From positions 62,001 through 126,000 of the forward strand of contig JAFEGO010000092.1 in assembly GCA_018239845.1 (NCBI GenBank): DNA of 64,000 bases, written 5' to 3'. Below the pieces are notes generated by a model. The model saw only the letters and a list, made by a program, of their open reading frames with translations. It was not told the origin of the DNA and ran no database searches. Position numbers and translations under genes: made by a program. This stretch comes from Verrucomicrobiota bacterium. Its GTDB lineage: Bacteria > Verrucomicrobiota > Verrucomicrobiia > Opitutales > Opitutaceae. Positions 9,378 through 18,008 of this stretch are shown piece after piece (positions within the stretch are counted from its first letter, which is position 1; every line of letters starts with the position of its first letter).

Positions 9378-10055
9378 ATGAACTCCACCATCCGTCTCCC
9401 CCGTCCCCTCCGCGCCCCGCGTTCCGCCCGCGCCGCCGCCGCCCGCCGCGTCAAGTGCTTCGTGCCCCTCGCCCTCACCTGGGCGCACGGCAACCAGGCC
9501 TGGCGCGTGACGGCCTGGCCCGAAGTCCGCTTCGAGAGCCGCTTCGGCGACGAGTGGATGCCGGCCAATCCCTCCGCGGAGGTGATGGCCTCGGCGGCGC
9601 AGGGCTGCGGTACGCCGGCCTGGTCGGCGTACCTGGAGTTCGTGCCGGCGGAGGTGCGCGAGTTCCTCGGGCGCTTCGCCATCGCGCGGATGGAGGCCCT
9701 GCAGGTCATCGCCCGCTGCCCCTCGCTGCTGGAAACCCTTTTGGAAACGCCCTCGCTCACCTCCTACCTCGCGGCCCACGCGATGCTGCGCGGCGGCGAC
9801 GCGCCCAGCTGGTCCGAGATCGAGGCGGTGCACGAGCGCCGCGGCGTGTACGGCCTGCTGGAGTGGCTCGGCCTGCCTTCCTCGAAGCAGACCCTCGCGA
9901 TCCTGCGCAACATCATCGAGCCCGACCTGCCGAAGCGCATCCTCGAGCCCCTGCGCACGATCCTCTGGGAGCCGACGACGATCTTCGCCCTGCAGCGACT
10001 GCCCGCGATCACCGACCGCCAGCTCGCGCACTTCTGCCACGCGCTGGCGGCGTGA
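9378..10055 (+). CDS. unknown 225-residue protein divergent from WYL regulator
   Basis: I do not recognise this family. The N-terminus is strongly basic (Arg/Ala/Pro rich, no signal peptide), followed by a region with 'WRVTAWPEVRFESRFG' and then a mainly helical, Leu-rich part ('ARCPSLLETLLETPSLTSYLAAHAML', shown here only as character, and 'GLLEWLGLPSSKQTLAILRN'). It is probably cytoplasmic. The Leu-rich helices resemble an alpha-solenoid or a nucleic-acid-binding scaffold, but no motif proves this. It shares a 70-nt divergent spacer with the WYL regulator gene, which suggests joint control. The ATG at 9378 is the first in frame; the coding bias is normal for the window. Confidence 0.7.
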   Translation: MNSTIRLPRPLRAPRSARAAAARRVKCFVPLALTWAHGNQAWRVTAWPEVRFESRFGDEWMPANPSAEVMASAAQGCGTPAWSAYLEFVPAEVREFLGRFAIARMEALQVIARCPSLLETLLETPSLTSYLAAHAMLRGGDAPSWSEIEAVHERRGVYGLLEWLGLPSSKQTLAILRNIIEPDLPKRILEPLRTILWEPTTIFALQRLPAITDRQLAHFCHALAA

Positions 10056-10060
10056 GGATT

Positions 10061-10141
10061 TGGACAGAATGGACAGAATTTACGGAATGGAGAACCGAAC
10101 GTTCTCATTTGGTTAATTCGGTTCATTCTGTCTAAAAGTCC
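10061..10141 (+). repeat. nonamer-repeat hairpin upstream of vanZ-like gene
   Basis: The 5' arm reads as 9-nt words GGACAGAAT, GGACAGAAT, TTACGGAAT. The 3' arm (10111-10141) carries the complement ATTCTGTC and pairs with it imperfectly. The element ends 5 nt before the TTG start proposed for the next gene, so it would fold in that gene's leader. Confidence 0.7.
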
Positions 10142-10146
10142 GGTCG

Positions 10147-10590
10147 TTGATTTCATCAGGATACTTCAAGAACTGGCTGCCGGTGCTGCTGTGGATGGGC
10201 GTGATTTTCTTCATGTCCACCGACACGGGCTCGGCGGCGCATACGTCGCGGATCCTCGGGCCGCTGCTGCACTGGCTGAAACCCGATATCACGCCGGAGC
10301 AGTTTGCGACGGTGCAGCTCGGCGTGCGCAAGCTGGGGCACCTCAGCGAATACGCGTTGCTCGCGGTGCTGTTGGTGCGGGCGATCCTGGGTTCGCGGCG
10401 CGCAAGCATAAGTGCGGCGGCGCTCGCCTGGGCCGGCGCGGTGCTCTACGCGGCGAGCGATGAGTGGCACCAGTCCTTAGTGCCCTCGCGCACGGCGTCG
10501 GCGGGCGATGTGGCGATCGATGCCGTCGGCGCACTGCTGGGGCTCGCGCTGTTTTTCGCGTGGCGGAAATTTCGCGCGAACAAAAATTAA
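10147..10590 (+). CDS. VanZ-family membrane protein
   Basis: A 147-residue inner-membrane protein with about four hydrophobic segments (about 9-25, 60-80, 90-107, 118-138). It has the VanZ-family pattern: 'FFMSTDTG' after the first helix, 'KLGHLSEYALLAVLL', and 'SDEWHQSLVPSRTASAGDVAIDA'. The namesake confers weak teicoplanin resistance, but most members have no tested function. The start is taken as TTG 10147, because the first ATG would fall inside helix 1. The start lies 5 nt after the hairpin element, so translation could be sensitive to that fold. Confidence 0.85.
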   Translation: MISSGYFKNWLPVLLWMGVIFFMSTDTGSAAHTSRILGPLLHWLKPDITPEQFATVQLGVRKLGHLSEYALLAVLLVRAILGSRRASISAAALAWAGAVLYAASDEWHQSLVPSRTASAGDVAIDAVGALLGLALFFAWRKFRANKN

Positions 10591-10721
10591 GCCAGATCGC
10601 GCTGGCTATCCGGACGAAAACGGATACGTCTTGATTCAGGCAAGGCGCTTGAGGCGCACGCAGGCCCCGGGCGACTTGGTTCAACCCCGCAAAGTCATTC
10701 AGTTCAACCCCCGCGAACCCC

Positions 10722-11159
10722 ATGAATGCGCTTGATCCGTCCTCATTCGGCCCGAAGAAGGCCCGCGTTGAGATCATCCCCCTGATCGATGTGATCTTTT
10801 TCCTGCTGGCGACGTTTGTGCTCTTCACGCTCTCGCTCAGCAAAATCGGCGCGATCGACGTGCCGTTTCCCATCTCTACGCCACAGCCGGGTGTCGACCG
10901 CACCGCGTACATCCAAGCCTCGGCGGACGGCACGTTTTATTGGAAGCAGGGCCAGGCGGGCGTGCCGGAGATGATCACGGCCAACGAACTCGGGCCGCGC
11001 CTCCAGTACTATAAAAACAACGACATGAGCCCGCGGGTCTTCGTGCGCGGCGACGACAAGGCGAAGTACGGCCCGACGATCGCGATCTTCGACGAAGCCC
11101 TGAAGGCCGGCATCACCCAGGTCTCGATCGAGACCGTGCCGAGCCAGACGGGCCGCTGA
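10722..11159 (+). CDS. ExbD/TolR-type biopolymer transport protein (orphan)
   Basis: A 145-residue protein with a short cytoplasmic N-terminus, one transmembrane helix ('IPLIDVIFFLLATFVLFTL', about 19-37) and a periplasmic C-terminal domain that includes 'VFVRGDDKAKYGPT'. This is the ExbD/TolR architecture, including the conserved Asp (D23 region, 'PLIDV') that takes part in proton flow. ExbD normally works with the ExbB/MotA-like channel and a TonB or Tol partner, but no exbB is adjacent. A TonB-C-domain gene occurs at 20857-22134, not close by. ATG 10722 overlaps no other gene and is followed 3 nt later by the converging helicase stop. Confidence 0.88.
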   Translation: MNALDPSSFGPKKARVEIIPLIDVIFFLLATFVLFTLSLSKIGAIDVPFPISTPQPGVDRTAYIQASADGTFYWKQGQAGVPEMITANELGPRLQYYKNNDMSPRVFVRGDDKAKYGPTIAIFDEALKAGITQVSIETVPSQTGR

Positions 11160-11162
11160 ACC

Positions 11163-13280
11163 CTAGCGCGCTGCAGCCGCCACGCGTCCCGGCGGGGCTG
11201 GGCGCGGGTTGCGCAGCACCGCGTGGTTGACCACGCGGCGCTGGTCGGCGGTGAGCGGCGGCAGGTCGGGGAGCGCATCGGCCTTCGCGTCGCGGAGCCA
11301 CTCGCGGGCGAGCGCGCGAAACGCGTCCCAGCGCTCGGCGATGAAGTGGTCGCGGCCGTTCATCGGCGCGCCGTCGCCGACGAGCGGACCCGCGGCGGCC
11401 ACCTGCCGCAGCAGGCTGCGCCACTCGGTGAGCAGGCGGTCGATGTCGCCGCGGCCGGCGTTTTCGCATTCAGCAAGGGCCTCGCGCGTGCGGGCGCCAT
11501 CGGCCACGAGCGCGCGCACGAGGTCGCCCGCGCCAAAGCCGTAGTGGATCGGCACACCCTCGTGCAGCCAGCCGTCGATGCTCAGGCGGCGGTAGGCGCG
11601 CTCGCAGGCGCTGGCGAGGCGGCCGAGCCGGCGGGGATTGGTCCCGGAGAAGCGGTCTCCCGCGAAGAGGTTGGCGGAGTCGAAGAGCAAATCCTCCAGC
11701 GGATAACGCTTGTCCTCCAATCCGGCGGCTAGGGCGAGCCCTTCGGGTCCGAGGAAGAAGGAAACGATCTCGCCGCGCACCGTCAGGTGCAGGGCGCGGT
11801 CGAGAACCGCCGTACGCTGCCATTGCCAGAGCAGCGTAGGCTGGGGCGAGAGTGCGAGGCACGCCGGCCGGTGCGCGCATGTGGGACAGGCGGGAAACGG
11901 GTCGCGCTCGCGGCGCACGAGGCGGGCGCGGCCGGTGTCGGTGCGCTGGCCGCAGGGCAGGGCGCCGGGCGGGAGTGCGGCGGTCTTTTCCACCCCGAGC
12001 GGCAGCGGCTCGTCGGTGAAGAAACGCTGTGCGGCCTCGGCGGCGAGCGCGGCGGCATCGCGGCCGGAGCGCAGCTGGCGGAGGAAGAAGGCCCACGGGA
12101 GCGGTGCGGCGCGCTTGAGCCGCAGGGGCTCGGCCCGGTGGAGGCGCGGCGTGCTGCCGCTCACGAGCACGTAGCCGACCTCGTCGAGCCCGCGGCGGCC
12201 CGCGCGGCCGACCATCTGGAGCAGCTCGTGCGGCTCGATCTCGTGTTCGAAATGATCGTGGCGGTAGCCGCCCGCGGTGATGAGCACAGATCGTAGCGAA
12301 AAATTGATACCCGCGCTGAGTCCGAGGGTGGCGACGACGGCGCGGAGCTGGCCGGCCTTGGCCAAGGGCTCGATCACACCCGCGCGCTGTGCGTAGGTGA
12401 GGCCGCTGTGGTGGTAGGCGACGCGGGCCTTCAGCAACTTGGCCAGCGCCGGGCCGCAGAGCTGCTCTTGCTCGGGGCTCAGCGTGAGCGGCTCGGCCAG
12501 CGGCAGCTCGCGCGCAAACTGCCGGGCCAGCCGCTCCGCGTCGGCGCGGTGCGGGGCGAAGACGAGCACGGGCCCGAGGCCCTCGCGGAGCGCACCGGCG
12601 ACACGCTTTGACCAAAAACCTTCGATGGAGCGCGGCAGGCCGTGGATGAGTTCGTCGACCTCGATCTCCTCCAGCTGCACGGGCCGTTCGCGGTGCTGCA
12701 CGACCTCGGCTTCTCGCCCGAGCCGGCGTAGCCACGCCGCGACGTCGGCGGGATTGGCCACCGCGCCGCTCAGGAGGAGAAACTGGAGTTCGCGCGGCGC
12801 GGAGAGGAGTACGCCCTCGTAGTGGTTGCCGCGGTGCTCGTCGGCGAGCCAGTGGTACTCGTCGATCACGAGCAGCGCGAAGGGCTCCTCGCTGCCGTCG
12901 GCGGCGCGGGCGTTGGGATTTTTCGCCGGGCCGGCGCGACGCGGCAGGCCGATGTGACCCTGCGCCGCCTCGAGCGTCGCCACGACCACAGGCGCGCCGG
13001 GATCGACGCAGACGTCGCCGGTGAGGATGCCGACGCGCCAGCCGCGGGCGCGCCATTCGGCGAACTTGTCGTTGGCCAGCGCACGGGTCGGCACGGTGAA
13101 GAGCGCGCGCTTGGAGAAATTCACCTGCTCGGCCCAGCGCTCGAAGATGTACGTTTTCCCCGCGCCGGTGGGCGCATCGACCACGACATCGCGACCCGCG
13201 CGGAGCGCCTGCACTGCCAGGGCCTGCCACCGGTCGGGCAGCATGAGCTTCTGCAAACCTGCAAACGCGTCGGACAGCAC
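11163..13280 (-). CDS. Ski2-like DEAD/DEAH-box helicase with cysteine cluster
   Basis: A 705-residue superfamily 2 helicase. Motif I APTGAGKT is near residue 34, Ia 'VPTRALANDKF' follows, motif II is DEYH near 137, and motif VI 'QMVGRAGRRG' lies near 355, with 'HHSGLTYAQR' and 'ATLGLSAGINF' in the second RecA domain. This order and the DExH box fit Ski2/Hel308-type RNA or DNA helicases. Around residues 440-475 there is a Cys-rich stretch ('FPACPTCAHRPAC' with an earlier Cys), which may bind zinc or an iron-sulfur cluster; this is not typical of Ski2 and is notable. It lies downstream of rapA on the same strand, with a hairpin element between them. The exact substrate is unknown. Confidence 0.85.
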   Translation of the reverse strand: MLSDAFAGLQKLMLPDRWQALAVQALRAGRDVVVDAPTGAGKTYIFERWAEQVNFSKRALFTVPTRALANDKFAEWRARGWRVGILTGDVCVDPGAPVVVATLEAAQGHIGLPRRAGPAKNPNARAADGSEEPFALLVIDEYHWLADEHRGNHYEGVLLSAPRELQFLLLSGAVANPADVAAWLRRLGREAEVVQHRERPVQLEEIEVDELIHGLPRSIEGFWSKRVAGALREGLGPVLVFAPHRADAERLARQFARELPLAEPLTLSPEQEQLCGPALAKLLKARVAYHHSGLTYAQRAGVIEPLAKAGQLRAVVATLGLSAGINFSLRSVLITAGGYRHDHFEHEIEPHELLQMVGRAGRRGLDEVGYVLVSGSTPRLHRAEPLRLKRAAPLPWAFFLRQLRSGRDAAALAAEAAQRFFTDEPLPLGVEKTAALPPGALPCGQRTDTGRARLVRRERDPFPACPTCAHRPACLALSPQPTLLWQWQRTAVLDRALHLTVRGEIVSFFLGPEGLALAAGLEDKRYPLEDLLFDSANLFAGDRFSGTNPRRLGRLASACERAYRRLSIDGWLHEGVPIHYGFGAGDLVRALVADGARTREALAECENAGRGDIDRLLTEWRSLLRQVAAAGPLVGDGAPMNGRDHFIAERWDAFRALAREWLRDAKADALPDLPPLTADQRRVVNHAVLRNPRPAPPGRVAAAAR

Positions 13281-13326
13281 GCGCTCATCGTGCGCGCGCG
13301 ACGCGGAAGGTCAAATGGTGGCCGGG

Positions 13327-13404
13327 ATATTTACACCAAGGTCGCAAAGGAAGCAAAGCAGGGCAAAGGCCCCTTCGCGATCTTTGCGATCTTGGTGTAA
13401 ATAA
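13327..13404 (-). repeat. nonamer-type hairpin between rapA and helicase genes
   Basis: ATTTACACCAAGGTCGCAAAGG near 13329-13350 pairs with the complement ending at about 13404 (TTTGCGATCTTGGTGTAAAT), about 20 pairs with a few mismatches. The 5' arm is made of 9-nt words (CACCAAGGT, CGCAAAGGA, AGCAAAGCA). It begins 47 nt upstream of the helicase start and abuts the rapA stop. Confidence 0.75.
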
Positions 13405-13405
13405 A

Positions 13406-16267
13406 TCAGTCTTCCTCGCCCGCGCCGGCGACCAGGAGGCGCAGCGAATCGGGGCGCAGGCGGGCGGCGGCGAGCGCGGCGGTGACGTGGCCGAGCTGGG
13501 CCTGGGCGAGGGCGATTTCCTCGGGGCGGACGCTGGGGTTGATCTTCTGCAGGTCGGTCAGGCGCTGGATCTCGGCGGTGAGCGTCGCGGTGGCCTTGGC
13601 TTGCGCAGCGGCGATGAGCGCGGGGGCGCGGGCCTCGGCTTCGGCGCTGGCGGCGGCGGCGAGTTTTTTCATGAGGCCGGGCGTGAAGCTCGGCTGCTCC
13701 AGGAAGCGGTGAATGTCGCCGTCGGTGAAATCGTCGATCACGTCCTCGTGCGAGAGCGCTTCGGTATGATCTTCGCCGCGGAGATCGACGACCACGCGGA
13801 CAGGTGTAGGCGCGAGAAACTGGTCGACGTGCCAGCGGGTGTCGGCGACGGTTTCGAGGACGAAGACGGCTTCGAGGAAAAGATTGGGCTCGTCGCTCCG
13901 CAGGTAGCCGAAAGCCGTGGTGCCGGCCTTGCCGTCGATCAGGAGGTCGATGGCATCCTGCACAAGCGCATGGTCGGCGGACAGGAAGCGGATGTCCTCG
14001 CGCACGATGGCGCGGGCGCGCGTGAAGGTCGCGAGCATGCCGTCGGGCGGGATCGACGGGAAACCCTCGATGTACGCGTGCGCGGGATCGAGGAAGACGT
14101 CGCCCTCCTCGTGCTCGCGGATGCGCACGCCGAAGTGATCGAGCAGATCGATGAGGAAATTGCGCAGGAAGGGATCGGCGTCGGCCGCGCGCACGCGGTC
14201 GATGACCTGCGTGGCGACCTCGCGGTTGAAGGAGTTGAGCTCAAGCAGGCGGTCGCGGCCGCGCTCCATCTTCTTGGTGAGCTCGGCGCGAAACGCGGCG
14301 GTCTCGGCGACGAAGGCCTCCAGCTCGGCGGCGGCGTGCGCGGTGCCGGCACTGCCGAGGCGGCGCGCGAGATCGAGCAGGCGGGGCTTGAAGTGGTCGG
14401 CGTAGTCGTTGCCACCGTGGAGCGACGTCTCAAAGGCATCGAGGCCGCGGTGGTACCACTCGACAACGCACTCCTCGGCGCTGCCGGCGATGAACGGGAC
14501 GTGGATGCGGATGGTCTGGGTCTGGCCGATGCGATCGAGGCGGCCGATGCGCTGCTCCAGCAGGCCGGGATTGAGCGGCAGGTCGAAGAGCACGAGGTGG
14601 TGCGCGAACTGGAAGTTACGGCCCTCGCTGCCGATCTCGGAGCAGATCAGGAGCTGCGCGCCGTCGGGCTCGGCGAACCACGCGGCGTTGCGGTCGCGCT
14701 GCACAAGCGGCAGGCCCTCGTGGAAGAGCGCCATCTTAAGATTGGTCTTTTCGAGCAGCGCGGCCTCGAGGGCGACGACCTTGCGCTGGGATTTGCAGAT
14801 GAGCAGGACCTTGGCGGGGCGCTGCGCGAGCAGGAAGGCCACGAGCCAGTCGAGGCGCGGGTCCTCGCGGAAGGCGTAGCGGAGGTTGGCGTCGTCGCCG
14901 GTCTCCTCGGCGGAGAGTTCGCGCCAGATGCGGTGGAGGAGCGTGAGGTTTTGACCGGCGTCGAGGGGGACGGGGCAGAACTTGCGCTTGGGGAAACCGG
15001 TCATCGCGGCGCGGGTGTTGCGAAACACCACGCGGCCCGTGCCGTGCTGGTCGAGGAGCGTCTGGAGCAGCGCCTCGCGCGCGCCGGGCTGGGCGCGGCC
15101 GAGGGCGTCGAGGTGCTCGGCGAGGCGCGCGGGGTCACGGTCGAAGAGCTTCTTCAGCGCGGTGCGGTCCTTGGGTGTGAGGGTTTTCTGGCCGATGATC
15201 TTTTCCGCGATGGCGGCGACGGCGCCGAAATTCTCCGACTCGGTGACGAAGCTTTCGTAGCTCGCGTAGCGGTTGGGATCGAGCAGGCGCAGGCGCGCGA
15301 AATGGCCGGCGAGGCCGAGCTGCGTCGGCGTGGCGGTGAGGAGGAGCAGGCCCGGTGTGCGCGCGGCGAGCGACTCGACGAGCGCGTACTCCGGGCTCGC
15401 GGCCTCGGGCGTCCACGCGAGGTGATGGGCCTCGTCCACGACCACGATATCCCAGCCGGCTTCGAGCGCCTGGGCGCGGCGGGCTTCGTTGTTCGCGAGA
15501 AACGAGACGGCGCAGAGCGCGAGCTGCGACGCGAGGAAGGGATTCTGTCCCGGGTCGCTCTGCTCGCTGGCGAGGCAGCGGGCCTCGTCGTAGATGCTGA
15601 ACCAGAGGTTGAAGCGGCGCAGCAGCTCGACGAACCACTGGTGCGTGAGCGGCTCGGGCACGAGGATGAGCACGCGCTGGGCGCGGCCGAGGGCTAGCAG
15701 GCGCTGGAGGATGAGACAGGCCTCGATGGTCTTGCCGAGGCCGACCTCGTCGGCGAGCAGCACGCGCGGGATCTGGCGCGAGGAGACCTCGTTGAGGATG
15801 TAAAACTGGTGGGGGATCAGCTCGAGGCGTCCGCCGAGGAAGCCGCGCACGTCGGACTGGCGGAAGCGCATCTGCGCCTGCAGCGCGCGGTAGCGCAGGT
15901 CAAAGACCTCGCCCGGGTCGGTCTGCCCAGCCATGAGCCGCTCGGGCGGCAGGTCCACGCTGGTGACATCGGAGAGCGCGTCCTCGCGCGCGCGGCGGCC
16001 GGCGCCGAGGTAGGTGAGCAGGCCGTCCTTTTCCTCAATGGACTCGATGACAAACGGCGCGCCATCGCGCGGCGTGGCGGTCTCGCCGGCGCGGAACTGC
16101 ACGCGCTTCAGCACGGCGGTACCGAGGGCGTAGAGGCGCTTTTCCTTGGTCGCGGGGAAGTCGATGGCGATGCGCTTGGCGGCGGGATCGACCGACGCGA
16201 CGACGCCGAGCCCCAGCTCGGGCTCCCGCTCGCTCATGCAACGCTGTCCAACGACACTCAATGCCAT
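13406..16267 (-). CDS. rapA: RNA polymerase-associated SWI2/SNF2 ATPase RapA
   Basis: A 953-residue protein, close to the 968 of E. coli RapA. The N-terminus (GQRCMSEREPELGLG) lines up with the known RapA start (GQRWISDTESELGLG), which decides for ATG 16267 over an internal ATG at 16237. A Tudor-like N-terminal region is followed by motif I DEVGLGKT (about 170), motif II DEAH in VVDEAHHL (about 274), the 'LLLTATPTQLG' motif III, 'SEIGSEGRNFQFAHH' (about 545) and QRIGRLDRIGQ (about 575). RapA binds RNA polymerase and uses ATP to recycle stalled enzyme after transcription. The C-terminal spacer domain with 'APTPVRVVVD' is also conserved. It is likely in one transcript with the downstream Ski2-like helicase. 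Confidence 0.93.
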   Translation of the reverse strand: MALSVVGQRCMSEREPELGLGVVASVDPAAKRIAIDFPATKEKRLYALGTAVLKRVQFRAGETATPRDGAPFVIESIEEKDGLLTYLGAGRRAREDALSDVTSVDLPPERLMAGQTDPGEVFDLRYRALQAQMRFRQSDVRGFLGGRLELIPHQFYILNEVSSRQIPRVLLADEVGLGKTIEACLILQRLLALGRAQRVLILVPEPLTHQWFVELLRRFNLWFSIYDEARCLASEQSDPGQNPFLASQLALCAVSFLANNEARRAQALEAGWDIVVVDEAHHLAWTPEAASPEYALVESLAARTPGLLLLTATPTQLGLAGHFARLRLLDPNRYASYESFVTESENFGAVAAIAEKIIGQKTLTPKDRTALKKLFDRDPARLAEHLDALGRAQPGAREALLQTLLDQHGTGRVVFRNTRAAMTGFPKRKFCPVPLDAGQNLTLLHRIWRELSAEETGDDANLRYAFREDPRLDWLVAFLLAQRPAKVLLICKSQRKVVALEAALLEKTNLKMALFHEGLPLVQRDRNAAWFAEPDGAQLLICSEIGSEGRNFQFAHHLVLFDLPLNPGLLEQRIGRLDRIGQTQTIRIHVPFIAGSAEECVVEWYHRGLDAFETSLHGGNDYADHFKPRLLDLARRLGSAGTAHAAAELEAFVAETAAFRAELTKKMERGRDRLLELNSFNREVATQVIDRVRAADADPFLRNFLIDLLDHFGVRIREHEEGDVFLDPAHAYIEGFPSIPPDGMLATFTRARAIVREDIRFLSADHALVQDAIDLLIDGKAGTTAFGYLRSDEPNLFLEAVFVLETVADTRWHVDQFLAPTPVRVVVDLRGEDHTEALSHEDVIDDFTDGDIHRFLEQPSFTPGLMKKLAAAASAEAEARAPALIAAAQAKATATLTAEIQRLTDLQKINPSVRPEEIALAQAQLGHVTAALAAARLRPDSLRLLVAGAGEED

Positions 16268-16372
16268 GCCCCATGAGGAGGGAGCCGCGCGCCAGATTCA
16301 AAGGGATTTCTTCGGCGCGCGGGCGGAGGGCTTTCTGATGCTGGGCCCAAGCGGCGTAAGGATATAATCTAA

Positions 16373-16378
16373 CCTCCT
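16373..16378 (+). promoter_or_regulatory. possible -10 box for the LysM protein gene
   Basis: A perfect TATAAT stands out in GC-rich sequence 91 nt upstream of the ATG at 16469. No convincing -35 element is seen at the right distance, so this is a weak call. Confidence 0.3.
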
Positions 16379-16468
16379 GCACAGGGGCTTTGAGCCTTGA
16401 GCGGTCGGCCTGCCGGTGTATCCAATGAACAGGTTCAGGTCCAACCTCCCTTCCAGCTTCCTACCCCC

Positions 16469-17806
16469 ATGAAGAATACGACCCGCTCCGTCTGCCGTTG
16501 GTTTTTTCTCCTGCTGCTTCAAGCCGGCCTATGGGTCTGCGCTGACGCGCAGCCAATTCCAACCAGCGGTCCGCCGGTTGCTCCCGGCGATCCGCTGACC
16601 CCCTACTATCTCAGTTTTCCTGTTGCTGGCAAAAGCTACGCCAGCGTCTCCATCGTGGGCGGGCAGGTATACAAGACGGCCAAGGCCTACCGGTTCCTCT
16701 TTGAGAAGGACCGCACGGCGGTCTTCACCGCCAAAGCTTCAGGCCGTTTTGACGGCGAGGATTTTGCCGCCACCTACAAGGCGCCGGTGATAGAGCTCCC
16801 GCCGGAAAAAGCGAATCACGCTCCCGTCACCTGGGACAGGGAAATATTGCGCCAATATCCCGTGGGGACCGATCTCGTGACCATCGACATCAATGCGATC
16901 AAGAACGCGGCCAAGGGCGATGTGCAGGGCACGGTCGAGAGTGCGCTGAAGACCGCAGAGCAGTTCGACGTGATCGGGGCCAGCGCGAAATTCATCGGCA
17001 TCGTCAACGGGGTCACCAAGCTCGTGGATTTCTTCGACAAGGCGAAACTCATTGAGACCCTCGGCGGCGCCTCTTTCGGGTTAAACAAGGTGGGTAGCGC
17101 CAAGGCGGCGGGGTACTACACGATTTTCTTTTCCCCTGATAAAAATGAATTTGCGGCCTATGTGAACCCGGCCAAGCGCCTTTCGTGGAACGCGGCCACC
17201 CAGCAGCTCTACTATGGCGATGAACTCGTGGCCAACACCAGCTACTTGGTGATAAAGATCACCTACACGTCGAGGATCGCGGGCAAAGGCACCGAGGCAG
17301 TGGAATTGTTCGGCCAGCAGGAGCGTACCCATCCTTGGGCGCGCAAGTACCGGGACCTCCGGCAACAGATTATCGATACGCCGCCGACCGGCACCCCGGC
17401 TGAGATCAAAAAGGCGATTCGCACCAAGCTGGAAGTCCCGCATACCCTGCTATACGCGGACCGGCTCGTCTCGTCCAACGAACAGGAGGTCATCCATGCC
17501 GATTACCTTGATGCGCTGCTCACTGAGCTGGCCGGGGACCAAAAGCAACTTGTCGTGGCCAGCGAGCCGGTGCGGGCGGCAGTGCAGGAGATCCGCAATG
17601 AAGCGGTGGAAGAGGCCAAAATCAAGAGCCCGGAGCTGTCGACCCACCTCGAGGCCAACCGGGCGGTGGTGTTCAATGGAGACACGGCGGAAAAAATTAA
17701 AAAACGCGCCGGTGTAACCTGGGAGGAACTGCAGCAAGCCAATCCCGGCATCGATTTATCCAACCTCAAGGTCGGCACAAAAATCAAGCTGCCCCCCAAA
17801 CAATGA
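16469..17806 (+). CDS. secreted protein with C-terminal LysM domain
   Basis: A 445-residue protein with a signal peptide (RSVCRWFFLLLLQAGLWVCA, cleavage near 'ADAQ'). The start is ATG 16469; an upstream frame from 16397 adds 24 residues without signal character. The C-terminal 43 residues form a LysM domain (VVFNGDTAEKIKKRAG ... 'LQQANPGIDLSNLKVG' ... IKLP), which binds peptidoglycan GlcNAc chains. The central part has no motif I recognise. The protein is probably periplasmic or on the cell surface, held by the wall. It is divergent from rapA across a 201-nt spacer. Confidence 0.8.
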   Translation: MKNTTRSVCRWFFLLLLQAGLWVCADAQPIPTSGPPVAPGDPLTPYYLSFPVAGKSYASVSIVGGQVYKTAKAYRFLFEKDRTAVFTAKASGRFDGEDFAATYKAPVIELPPEKANHAPVTWDREILRQYPVGTDLVTIDINAIKNAAKGDVQGTVESALKTAEQFDVIGASAKFIGIVNGVTKLVDFFDKAKLIETLGGASFGLNKVGSAKAAGYYTIFFSPDKNEFAAYVNPAKRLSWNAATQQLYYGDELVANTSYLVIKITYTSRIAGKGTEAVELFGQQERTHPWARKYRDLRQQIIDTPPTGTPAEIKKAIRTKLEVPHTLLYADRLVSSNEQEVIHADYLDALLTELAGDQKQLVVASEPVRAAVQEIRNEAVEEAKIKSPELSTHLEANRAVVFNGDTAEKIKKRAGVTWEELQQANPGIDLSNLKVGTKIKLPPKQ

Positions 17807-17870
17807 GGGTCAGGTCTCGGGAGGCGGCGGTGGGCGTGGCGCGGTGTCAGGGCCTTTTCCACAGGTGGGG

Positions 17871-17955
17871 GAGGCACGAAGGGCACGAGTGCCTCACGAA
17901 GGGATGGTCCGACCGGATGTTTTATTCGTGAGAAATGAGTGCGATTCGTGTCTCC
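17871..17955 (+). repeat. nonamer-type hairpin (CACGAA words) upstream of dioxygenase gene
   Basis: GAGGCACGAAGGGCAC at the left pairs with GTGCGATTCGTGTCTCC at the right (17939-17955), and CTCACGAA (17893-17900) pairs with TTCGTGAG (17924-17931). It lies 53 nt before the dioxygenase start. Confidence 0.65.
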
Positions 17956-18008
17956 ATTGCTTGTGGCTTGAGCGGGGAGGCTTGGGCGCTCAATTTTCGC
18001 GCACCCCT

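Noticed and set aside
13487-15697. A 736-codon frame antisense to rapA
   Set aside because: The translation has no recognisable motif and the opposite strand encodes a full RapA. It is a shadow of codon bias.
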